Of a DNA stretch of 64,000 nucleotides, positions 20,736 through 29,295 are shown piece after piece (positions within the stretch are counted from its first letter, which is position 1; every line of letters starts with the position of its first letter). Source of the DNA: Meira nashicola (lineage: Eukaryota > Basidiomycota > Exobasidiomycetes > Exobasidiales > Brachybasidiaceae); NCBI GenBank assembly GCA_001600355.1, contig BCJU01000001.1, positions 2,873,178-2,937,177 of the forward strand. Direction: 5' to 3'. The position numbers and the translations under genes are program-made. The notes under the pieces are model-generated. The model worked only from the letters and a program-made list of their open reading frames with translations, had not been told where the DNA came from and ran no database searches.

Positions 20736-21666
20736 AATAGAATTTCGTATAGCCTATCGGGCAAGTAGCATATATCTTGTCTCGCTTTCGATTTTGTATT
20801 GTAGCAAGTGGATCTCTTGCTTGCGATCTATCTGCTACCTACTGAATCGATCCTGCACAACGTTGGATAAATCTTCAGTCTATAATGAGGCCCTTTAGGA
20901 TGCTGGCGTTGAATTGTGATGGCAGTGAAGGCAATACCGACGTTGAACTCCTGATCAAGGCTGACATTGGCTGCACAGACCAGCGAAGTGTTTTATGGGC
21001 TGTGAGAGATGGAGCTCTAAGCTTGGCCGGTAAATTAGAATAACAGGGGCGTTCTCTCTATTCTATTCTAGATCTATTACACGTGCAAAGCGCCGGCGCC
21101 TAGGCGTGTCTAGAATAAGGTTAAAGCCTGGCGAACGAAATTGGGCATGCCCAATCACTTAGCCCTGTTGTTGTAAAAACTCAGCGCGTTGCGCCCGCTA
21201 GACCGATAAAAGGATGAGAAAAATGCAAAGTATAAAGAGTAAAATTTGGATGGCAACTTTCTTCCTTCTGTTCTTCATCCTTACGCACGGGTAGTCGTTT
21301 CAGCCCGTGAGGTTACGACCGAGGCGAAACTTTTTGCTATTTGCAAACTACTTACAAAAGTTACTTCAACGATGCTTGTCATCGTTGAGAATTTTTCGAT
21401 TCTTCCAAGCTTTGAAACTCAATTTGTTTCTTCGCTCTTCTTCAGTAGAACTTTATATTCGAAAGACGATCTTTTCAGCACCGCTGACAATCGTTTCAAT
21501 GCAATACAATCTATATTCAATGAACTTATCTGGAGTGTTTTAAGTATATGTGTGATTATGAGGATAAGAGGTGAATAGTGGTGAAAAAGAGGCATAAGCT
21601 GAATCTTATTTCATGCCATTACGCAAAGTCACAAAGACAATCAACAATCATTGATGACCCCAATCT
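20736..21666. promoter_or_regulatory. divergent region between VMA7 and the NME6-type gene
   Basis: No gene is firmly supported. A 52-codon frame at 20885-21043 exists but is unremarkable. The stretch has locally higher GC (for example GCGCCGGCGCCTAGGCG near 21091) and ends at the long inverted repeat that begins at 21667. Confidence 0.45.
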
Positions 21667-21799
21667 GATACTAGGTGGAGGCAGAGAGGCAAGAATGTAT
21701 TGTCAGCTGCTCTGCCATCACATCATACATGACATGCATGTGCTTTTTGTCCGGTTCAGCTGACAATACATTCTTGCCTCTCTGCCTCCACCTAGTATC
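21667..21799. repeat. perfect 43-bp inverted repeat (foldback) with 47-bp loop
   Basis: The left arm, 21667-21709, begins GATACTAGGTGGAGGCAGAG. The right arm, 21757-21799, is its exact reverse complement over all 43 bases. The 47-bp spacer has no ORF. The right arm ends 23 bp before the ATG of the NME6-type gene, so a transcript starting upstream of it would carry a very stable hairpin in its leader. No clear target-site duplication is visible at the outer edges. It could be a small foldback/MITE-like insertion, a regulatory hairpin or an assembly artefact. Confidence 0.9.
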
Positions 21800-21822
21800 T
21801 TTGTAGAGAAATTCAAGCAGAA

Positions 21823-22576
21823 ATGTCTGCTCTCGCTTCAAGTAGCAAATCCAATCCTCATGCTGTATGGCAGATGACTTTAGGTCTCATAAAACCAACT
21901 ATATGCTCCTATCAACCTGATGTAAGCACAATTCTAAAAAGGATCAAAAAGACCAATCCAGATGTACACATCGTACGACAAAAGAGATTATTTTGGAAGA
22001 CAGAAGACGCTGAACAATTCTATGCTGAACATAAAGGAAAGTTCTATTATGATCGATTGATTGCTGGAATGACCAGGTAAGGAAAATTTCTAGGATAGAA
22101 CCAGAATGAATGTTTTTGACTGATAATACGAGCGCATACATCTTCCTATTTCACCCTCTTTCCTTTCAGCGGTCCATCTATCGCATTAGCCTTGGCAGGC
22201 CCAAACGTAATACAGGATTGGCGAGCGATGCTAGGCCCTACGAAAGCATACAAGTGGGTGGATGCAGATATTCGAAGTGTATTATTGCCTTACTGACCCT
22301 TTCTTCCATCTCTCAAGAGCTAAATGGGAACAACCTGATTGTCTGCGTGCTATTTATGGTCTCGGTGATACTCGCAATGGTTTTCATGGGTCAGGTGAGC
22401 GTGTGAAGTATGGATAAAGGTTCTAGAATTTAAGATTGACATGTCGGTCGACCTCTTGAACAGATTCAATTAGCTCTGCTACAAGGGAATTAGGTCAGGT
22501 ATTTGAAGGTTTTGCAGTTGAAGCGTGGCTTGCGGATCAACAGGCAAAGCGATTAGAAGTAGAAGTGAATAGATGA
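21823..22576 (+). CDS. nucleoside diphosphate kinase, NME6-like (group II)
   Basis: Nucleoside diphosphate kinases move the gamma-phosphate between nucleotides through a phosphohistidine. Four exons: 21823-22076, 22170-22253, 22318-22394 and 22464-22576; introns are 93, 64 and 69 nt. The 175-residue product reads TLGLIKPTICSYQ, then FYAEHKGKFYYDRLIAGMTS, GPSIALALAGPNVIQDWRAM, GPTKAYKAKWEQPDCLRAIY and GLGDTRNGFHGSDS, where the histidine is the catalytic residue. RQKRLFWKTEDAEQFY and the GPTKAYKA/DCLRAIYG spacing match NME6 rather than the classic NME1/2 type. The second intron has a GTGGGT donor; the family sequence across the junction supports it. Without splicing the frame stops at 22077 and again in intron 2. 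The last 25 residues extend past the core. Confidence 0.88.
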
Positions 22577-23950
22577 ATACTTTTGTTGATCAAATGTGGG
22601 GCAATGGAATGACTCTATTTTGTTCACCCGAAAGTAATGCTAAACCTTCATCGGAATGACGACAATGGGATTTGGAAACGTTCCCTGCAAGATGTCGGTT
22701 GTCAAAGAAAAACAAGGTTGCATGAGCGCAATTAAAAAGAAACAAGCCACGTTGTGTATGAGTGTACATATGCACACTCATACGTAAAGTTTACCCCAAC
22801 CTGCATGGCGTTTAGAGTTGTTTCGCAATGCATGCGTGGTAAGGATATGATTGGTACCTCAACCATCTGTCAAAGTGCTTCTTTTTATTCCACCTAGCGC
22901 TTAAATTTATAATTGACACTTCATCAGAAATTGCGCTAGAGATTACGAACGTGCACCTCTATATTGTTAAAACGTTGATTCGATAACGATAAATGGTTGG
23001 AAAAAAAATTGAGCAACTTTCTGATTTTCACGTTAGAGCTTTACATTGAACAAAAGGATTTGTCTTTTAATCAATCTTTAGTCATGAAATTATCGGGCGG
23101 TAAACTCATTATCGCGTGCTCGGTACGGCAACCTCGAACCGCACCGAAAAAAGACCACAACCTTCTTTGTTTGTGGCGAAAGAGCTAAGCAAGCGTTGTA
23201 AAGCGGAGTACAATAGGAAATCGGCTATCCTAACGACTACATACATATGTACATACATTTCAAATTTCAAGCCGTTCCGCGTGAGTATGTATTTCTGCAT
23301 AGTACATTGTGCAGAAACAGGAACACTTGTGTAATACAAAAGACTTCTTAAATATGCTTATCCACATGGAAATTGCGATTGGCAGTGTCATAAACTCGGC
23401 ATGAAGAAAGCGTGTTTGTTGTGTGCTCTTTTAACAGGCGGATCATCAGCATTTGTTTGATTGGCGTTAAATCTATTTTCAGGCCGTTTATTTTTTATTT
23501 TATTTTTTTCTGACATGCTTGTGCACTAATTAATTGGTTGCCAATAAGGGCCAGCATACAGGCACGTACTTTGTTGCAGACATACATACATATTCACATC
23601 TTTGTCTTTGCTTTGTGTATGCAATCTTCTCCATCATCTTGCTCTTTCTTCAAGGTGTGTATATTTGCATATCCTGCACGGTCGCATGACCATACTTCAA
23701 AACAGATGCTATAAATGAATACATAGTATCTTAATCAGTTATCGAAGCAAGATCGTAGGCTACGAATAACCGAACTCCACCTGTCGCTCTTGGCGAATAG
23801 AAAGGTGAGATTTTCATTCGACAGGAGCATAATAATCAAGCGAATGGAGTGAACAGGATCTGATAGTTCGAGAAACAAGTGAGCTTAGGAGTTACGTCAC
23901 GTACTATTGTGTGCATCATCTCCCAGCAATTCGATATCACATTCTCCATC
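22577..23950. other. intergenic region between the NME6-type gene and the TVP38-like gene
   Basis: No gene is supported in 1.4 kb. It contains a near-perfect 28-bp palindrome at 22756-22783, CATACATA-type repeats near 23238-23260 and 23579-23592, and pyrimidine tracts. Confidence 0.5.
22756..22783. repeat. 28-bp imperfect palindrome
   Basis: GTATGAGTGT and ACACTCATAC-type arms meet around CATATG; only one base pair of the 14-bp dyad is mismatched. It lies 180 bp downstream of the NME6-type stop, so it could act in 3' end formation or as a protein-binding dyad. Confidence 0.7.
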
Positions 23951-26900
23951 ATGTCGCCCTCACGACAGTCAAGCTTAAAAGGCAATCAGCCAGCCACTCG
24001 GCCGATTTCACCTTCATTGAATAACTCTTCCACCTCTTCACAAGCCGGTAAAGCACCAATACGAACAGCCTCCGGTACAACAACAGGTGTGTCCATATCT
24101 CCAAACGTATCGTCACCGACAACAATTAATGGAAAAGGCACGGCAAACAGCTTTGATATCGTAGGTCACCCTACCAACCCACATGGAAATGTGATTGGTG
24201 GTGGAGGAAGACATACACCACAATCAGCAACAGTTTTCGGTAATTCAGGCTCTTTCGTCGTCAATCGGCCAGGATCGGCAAGTGCGATCAATAGGAGACG
24301 TAGTGAACATTCGGTAGTTGCTTCACCCATAGATCAACATTCTTCACACAATTGGCCATCCAATTCGCCCACCTATGGACAAAATCAACACCATCATCAT
24401 CCTCATAGTGCTACAATAAGCCACTTTCATCCTTACCAGAACGTTTTTGAAGAAGAGGGTATTACATTTGAAGATGATGAGCAGGATAAAGGACACGGAT
24501 CTAGCAGACGTGCAAGTGCAGCTATCGCTGCTAATAGTAGCGGGGGAAGATGGACTCCAACAATACTGAGTAACATGCTCAGAAAGGCGGAAGGGCGCTT
24601 TTCGCCTGTCAATTCATTTACACATCATAATGCACCAACAAACACAGCATCCTCATCGCACAAGAATGCCCAGCCTATCTCGCCCCGATTCAAAATCGTC
24701 ACTTCTGAACCTGAAGAAATCACGCAAGAAGACGGAGTGGCCACTTACACAAATGATCAACCTACACTTGGTGGTCGCAAAACTCCTTCTCGCTATCGTC
24801 CGCAAACAGAGAGTGGTTCAAAATTAGGATTAGTGATCGAACAGTCGTCACAAGACTCATCGAATGTGACGATGAGTGCTGGCTCTGGAAGTGGATATGG
24901 TGGAAGGAGTACGTCTCGAAATCAAAGTAAGACAAATGGCGCTTATACTCCTTCTTCACCGGCCAACCGACAAATGCATCCTCTCTCACATGCTCATAAA
25001 ATGTCAACTGCATCCTCAGCATCAGCATCATCTCATTCGATCAAAATGCATTCGCCCCAAATGATGTCCCATTCCCGTCATGCTTCTTTACACAAAAATC
25101 AATTGCAGTCATCGCCAAATATTGGACCAAGTTCTGGCTCAGGAGCGAACGCCTCTCCATTAATCATTCCTCAAGCAAGACGGGGAGCGATCAACTTACG
25201 CCATGCAAACAGGAGAGGAAAGGGCGGTGTAGGGGTAGCGGGCAAAAGGCGTAATCGTGCAACAACTCATTCGGTACCTATTCATATTCAAGTCGCTCGC
25301 TTGTTAAGATTGATCTTTTGGGCATTAATACATCCTTTGGGAGCGTGTAAAAGCTTTTCTTCGTTCCTTACAACAACGATGTACGATATCGATAAGGCCT
25401 TTCGTGATCCCAGAACGGGAAATCGCGTTTGGAGGCCTGCATGGCTAGGAGCATATGTACCTCTTTTGATCTGGCTTGCTGTCAGTTTGAGCAGCACATT
25501 TACCGTTTTAGTATGGCATACAGAAGTCTTTCAGGGCTTAGATAGGCTATCGAAATACTTGCAAAGTCTTGGATTAACGGGTCGCTTGATACTTGGTTTC
25601 TTGATCTTCATCACCACGTTCCCTCCTTTGCCTCTCTATTCCACTTTGATTATCTTGTGTGGTTTCAGTTTCGGCTTAATTCAAGGCTTCATCATCAGTT
25701 ACATTGCTGCTCTTTCGGGAGCGATTATCGTCTTCATTATGAGTAGAAGTTTGCTCAAAGGATGGATGGTTGGACTGCTGAATCAAAGCGGAGGATTGAA
25801 GAAAGTCGTTCGAGCGATCGAAAAGAGACCCAAGCTCTTGTTTCTCGTCCGGTTAGCGCCTTATCCGTACAATCTTATGAACACACTTTTAGCAAGTTCG
25901 CCTACGTTGACCTTGAAGACGTACACGATGTGCACAGCCTTGGCTCTACCGAAATTATTGGTTCATTGTGGATTGGGAACGACGATCAAGAATTTTGCTG
26001 CTTACAATGGAGCGGCATCTTCGTCCGGTACAGATTCAAAAGGTGAACCTTTGATTGGCGATGATCATACAAGTGCAGATCAAGCTAAAGCTTCTGAAAC
26101 GGCTGAATTGATTAAGCACGTTTTCGGTCTCGTTGGTGTTGTTCTTTGTGTTGGAATCTTTTTGTACCTTTTCAGCGTTGCTAGAAAGGCTGTGGATGAA
26201 GAATTAGACGAAGACGAATTAGCGGCAGATGAATATGAGCTAATGGCTACCGATGAAGAAGATAGTGCTGATGGATTAGAAGAAGATGAATTGAACATTG
26301 CTAATGGAGGTTTTGATAGCTCAAGAAATGTGTCAAGTGATGGATCACGCGAAGATGTGACAAATAGCCAAAGGAATTCGTCTCAAAGTTTCCCTCGTTC
26401 GAATGGAGTTCAATTCGCTGGTCGTAATAGCAATAGCGATGCAACCCTTGTCGATGGAAGACTTGTAAATGGAAGTGGAACGTTGAACGTTAAGAAGCAT
26501 AAAGCACACGAATCAAATGATGGAGTCACACCATTATTTATAGCTCCTTCTTCTAGTATAGACGGAGGTGTTCATGGAGATGGAAGTGGTAATACGGCAA
26601 AAGATGGTGGTTTCTTTGGTGCTTGGGGCTATACACCTTCTTCTCGTGCTTTGACTGGATCGCAAACGAGCATAAGTGGAGGCAATGCATTTGTTTCAAA
26701 GAGATATATGGACAGTCAAACAAGTCTAGTAGATAGCATTGCCGAAATGGAAAAACATGCGAATGCAATGTCAGATTTCGAAGGAGATCATGATATTTAT
26801 GGTACGGCAAACGATCAAAGACATGATATCAGTATCGAATTTTCACCTCCTCCGATTAAAGATAAACAACAAAGTACAATAGATGATGATGATGACGATG

Positions 26901-27076
26901 GATTGGACGAAAAACATGAAAGACGTTCACTTTTACAGGTTGATCGAGATCGTGCTTCTCGTAGAAGTCAAATGGGTTACGAAGAAAATCATTTTGGCGG
27001 CGTTCATGATCATGATATTGTGGATGATTCTCGTGCCATTACACCTAGAACTTCGAGTAAAACAAGCGGAAATTGA
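23951..27076 (+). CDS. TVP38: Tvp38/TMEM64-family (VTT domain) membrane protein with very long tails
   Basis: Tvp38/VTT (DedA-superfamily) proteins are multi-pass Golgi or ER membrane proteins; relatives such as TMEM41B and VMP1 are lipid scramblases. The product is 1041 residues. The membrane core is at about residues 495-780: LGAYVPLLIWLAVSLSS, then the VTT hallmark segments TFPPLPLYSTLIILCGFSFG, ALSGAIIVFIMSRSLLKGW and FLVRLAPYPYNLMNTLLASS, with a later helix VFGLVGVVLCVGIFLYLFSV. The first about 460 residues are Ser/Asn/Gly/His-rich and disordered and end in an arginine-rich stretch (RRGKGGVGVAGKRRNRATTH). The C-terminal 260 residues are acidic then Ser-rich. The ATG at 23951 (MSPSRQSS) is the first in frame, since the longer frame opens at GTG. 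Yeast Tvp38 is about 340 residues, so the tails are a lineage addition. Confidence 0.85.
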   Translation: MSPSRQSSLKGNQPATRPISPSLNNSSTSSQAGKAPIRTASGTTTGVSISPNVSSPTTINGKGTANSFDIVGHPTNPHGNVIGGGGRHTPQSATVFGNSGSFVVNRPGSASAINRRRSEHSVVASPIDQHSSHNWPSNSPTYGQNQHHHHPHSATISHFHPYQNVFEEEGITFEDDEQDKGHGSSRRASAAIAANSSGGRWTPTILSNMLRKAEGRFSPVNSFTHHNAPTNTASSSHKNAQPISPRFKIVTSEPEEITQEDGVATYTNDQPTLGGRKTPSRYRPQTESGSKLGLVIEQSSQDSSNVTMSAGSGSGYGGRSTSRNQSKTNGAYTPSSPANRQMHPLSHAHKMSTASSASASSHSIKMHSPQMMSHSRHASLHKNQLQSSPNIGPSSGSGANASPLIIPQARRGAINLRHANRRGKGGVGVAGKRRNRATTHSVPIHIQVARLLRLIFWALIHPLGACKSFSSFLTTTMYDIDKAFRDPRTGNRVWRPAWLGAYVPLLIWLAVSLSSTFTVLVWHTEVFQGLDRLSKYLQSLGLTGRLILGFLIFITTFPPLPLYSTLIILCGFSFGLIQGFIISYIAALSGAIIVFIMSRSLLKGWMVGLLNQSGGLKKVVRAIEKRPKLLFLVRLAPYPYNLMNTLLASSPTLTLKTYTMCTALALPKLLVHCGLGTTIKNFAAYNGAASSSGTDSKGEPLIGDDHTSADQAKASETAELIKHVFGLVGVVLCVGIFLYLFSVARKAVDEELDEDELAADEYELMATDEEDSADGLEEDELNIANGGFDSSRNVSSDGSREDVTNSQRNSSQSFPRSNGVQFAGRNSNSDATLVDGRLVNGSGTLNVKKHKAHESNDGVTPLFIAPSSSIDGGVHGDGSGNTAKDGGFFGAWGYTPSSRALTGSQTSISGGNAFVSKRYMDSQTSLVDSIAEMEKHANAMSDFEGDHDIYGTANDQRHDISIEFSPPPIKDKQQSTIDDDDDDGLDEKHERRSLLQVDRDRASRRSQMGYEENHFGGVHDHDIVDDSRAITPRTSSKTSGN

Positions 27077-27376
27077 TCAAAACTTCAAGGATATTTTATC
27101 ATCCACATGTATATTCTCTCTTTATACACAATATAATCTTGTAACATTTCGCAGCATTAAATTGAACGTCATTAGAAGGTTGAATTGTTTTAGAGGAGGT
27201 GAAAGAGATCACGTGATAGATTTCTATACGCGCTTGCATAAGTGAATTTTGTTAAGCCCATATAAACGCTTAAATTATATTTTCCAACAGTTGGAGGCTT
27301 CTTCTATCAGATCCGAATCGATAATTATCCTTTCCTCTTTTCACCTTCTTCCATATCCGTACAATTCAAAAGCAAA
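27077..27376. other. intergenic region, TVP38-like to MRPL23
   Basis: Short AT-rich spacer that holds the 3' flank of the TVP38-like gene and the pyrimidine-rich leader of MRPL23. No further feature is seen. Confidence 0.5.
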
Positions 27377-28025
27377 ATGTCACAAAATGTTGGAAGTACA
27401 GCTTTGGCGATGGTACGAACATGGCATCATATTTCTGCAAAGAATGCAATTTTAGGTAAATTAGCAGTTGATGTTGCAGGATTATTGATGGGAAAACGTA
27501 AACCAATTTATGATCAAGCTATGGACGTTGGAGATTATGTTATTATCACAAATTCACGTCACGTTGCTGTTACAGGTAAAAAAGCTGATCAAAAATTGTA
27601 TAGGCATCATACAATGTATCCTGGCGGTTTAAAAGAGATCAAATATGAAGATATGATGCAAAAGAAACCGGAGGAGGTAAGTAGTGTATTTGCTGTTCAA
27701 ATCGGTCAATTTTTTTCTACTTGATGCTAAAACATACACTTTTTTATCTTTGCTTTCTATTATCATTGTAGATCATTCGAAAGGCTGTTTCGGGGATGTT
27801 GCCAAAGAACAAATTCCGCGATAGAAGGTTGGAACGTTTGCTGATATATCCCGAAGATGAACACCCACACGAGGCAAAGTGAGTATATATGCATAATAAT
27901 ACACACCTTTGAACATTGAAACAGAATTTACTGACATATCCATTCCCATTACATCTACTAACAGCATCATAAAGCGGTACGATCTAGGGGACAAGTTCAA
28001 GAATCCAAATTCGACAGAAGTCTAA
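27377..28025 (+). CDS. MRPL23: mitochondrial large ribosomal subunit protein uL13m
   Basis: Bacterial-type L13 of the mitochondrial ribosome. Exons are 27377-27676, 27772-27878 and 27965-28025; introns of 95 and 86 nt are in phases 0 and 2. The 155-residue product reads TWHHISAKNAILGKLAVDVA, GKRKPIYDQAMDVGDYVII, NSRHVAVTGKKADQKLYRHH and MYPGGLKE. It continues IIRKAVSGMLPKNKFRDRRL and LIYPEDEHPHEA, all standard L13 blocks. The last exon adds NIIKRYDLGDKFKNPNSTEV. Without splicing the frame would stop soon after the first exon. It converges with the proteasome alpha4 gene, whose stop is 138 bp away. Confidence 0.93.
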
Positions 28026-28163
28026 ACTACAACTATCGGCACACCTTATATCTTCATGTATTTTTATCTGTACCAGCATAATCAGACAACTTTCGCTAAA
28101 TTTAGAGATCTTACTGTTTGATATTGAGTATTATCATCATATACATACAAAGACATGCGTTCC

Positions 28164-28958
28164 TCATTCGCCCACGCCGGTTGCCATAGAAGCTTGTGCG
28201 CCTGCTGTAGCGGCCAATCTTGTCCTTCTTCTTTCTGCTTCGGCTTCACGTTCCGTTTCGATCTCCTTCACAACGGCTTCCACTTCTGCCAATTCTAGAT
28301 TGCGAACTTTTCCATGACCTTCCATCAAAGCGATTTCGATATTCTTTGCTCCTGTTTGAACGACTTCCAACAAACTCTTAATTGCAAGTTTAATCGTTTG
28401 ATCTTTTGACATATTATCTTCGTGATTCTTTTCCAAAAATTCACGAACGGTCTTACTTGATCTTCCGATAGCACATGCTTTCCATGCATTGTACATCCCA
28501 CTTGGTTCAGTTTGATATAGTCTTGGTATAGATTCACTTTGATCGAAACCGATGATTAAAGTAGAAATTCCAAAAGGTCTAACACCACCTGATTGTGTAT
28601 AACGTTGTTGAATTCCTGCGACATGACGAGTGATATAATCAATTGTGACCGGATCTTCAACCGTTAAACGATGTGATTGACATTCGATTCTTGCTTTATC
28701 GATCAAAATTCTTGCATCTGCCGTTAAACCTGCAAAAGCTAAACAGACATGATCATCAAGCATTGCAGTCTTTCTAATCGTTCTAGGATCTTGTAACTGT
28801 AAAACTGATTTCTTTTCAACACCCAATACAACGACATCCTTTCCTTTTACACCGACTGCACATGTTCCCTTGTTCACTGCTTCTAATGCATATTCCACTT
28901 GGAACAAATGTCCATCTGGCGAGAAGACCGTTAAGGCACGATCGTAAGAGCGTGACAT
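28164..28958 (-). CDS. PRE6: 20S proteasome subunit alpha4 (PSMA7/Pre6 type)
   Basis: A 264-residue alpha-type subunit of the 20S core. The N-terminus [20 protein letters not shown] is the alpha-subunit gate and N-helix signature. [60 protein letters not shown] and [11 protein letters not shown] match alpha4 (PSMA7) rather than the other alpha paralogues. The C-terminal helix is charged ([18 protein letters not shown]) and continues into an Ala/Gly tail. Single exon. It is one of three proteasome core genes in this window, all on the minus strand. Confidence 0.9.
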   Translation of the reverse strand: MSRSYDRALTVFSPDGHLFQVEYALEAVNKGTCAVGVKGKDVVVLGVEKKSVLQLQDPRTIRKTAMLDDHVCLAFAGLTADARILIDKARIECQSHRLTVEDPVTIDYITRHVAGIQQRYTQSGGVRPFGISTLIIGFDQSESIPRLYQTEPSGMYNAWKACAIGRSSKTVREFLEKNHEDNMSKDQTIKLAIKSLLEVVQTGAKNIEIALMEGHGKVRNLELAEVEAVVKEIETEREAEAERRRTRLAATAGAQASMATGVGE

Positions 28959-29295
28959 TATTTATAATTTGTGATGATCACGATTGACCTTATTTTTGGT
29001 GAAAGATGATGAAGATCTGAAGGAAGTAATGATGTTCTAGAAGTTGTTTGAGAAGGTGTCTGCATTCGCGTCCTTTAAGTGAGCGCTTTAGAACGCGCGG
29101 CTGTTAGCAGGGCAGCGCAATCTCTGTGTTATTCGCAAGCTAAAAAGGCCTGTGCGCTGCAAACAAAAAAAGTGTCCGCCTTGCATCGTGCAAAACGTAT
29201 GTCACTCTCTAACCACAATGAAGAAATGCTGGAGTATATTAGATGGGTATTAATACATGGATACATGGTTAAATTCAATGTTGTTTGAGTAATCA
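28959..29295. promoter_or_regulatory. PRE6 promoter / MAD1 3' flank
   Basis: A 337-bp gap with a locally GC-rich segment around 29080-29180 (GCGC-containing). No yeast-style PACE element (GGTGGCAAA) is seen upstream of the proteasome gene. Confidence 0.4.

Noticed and set aside
20885..21043. 52-codon ORF in the VMA7-NME6 divergent region
   Set aside because: Open for about 66 codons including upstream codons, which is expected by chance; no family resemblance, and it lies in a promoter region.
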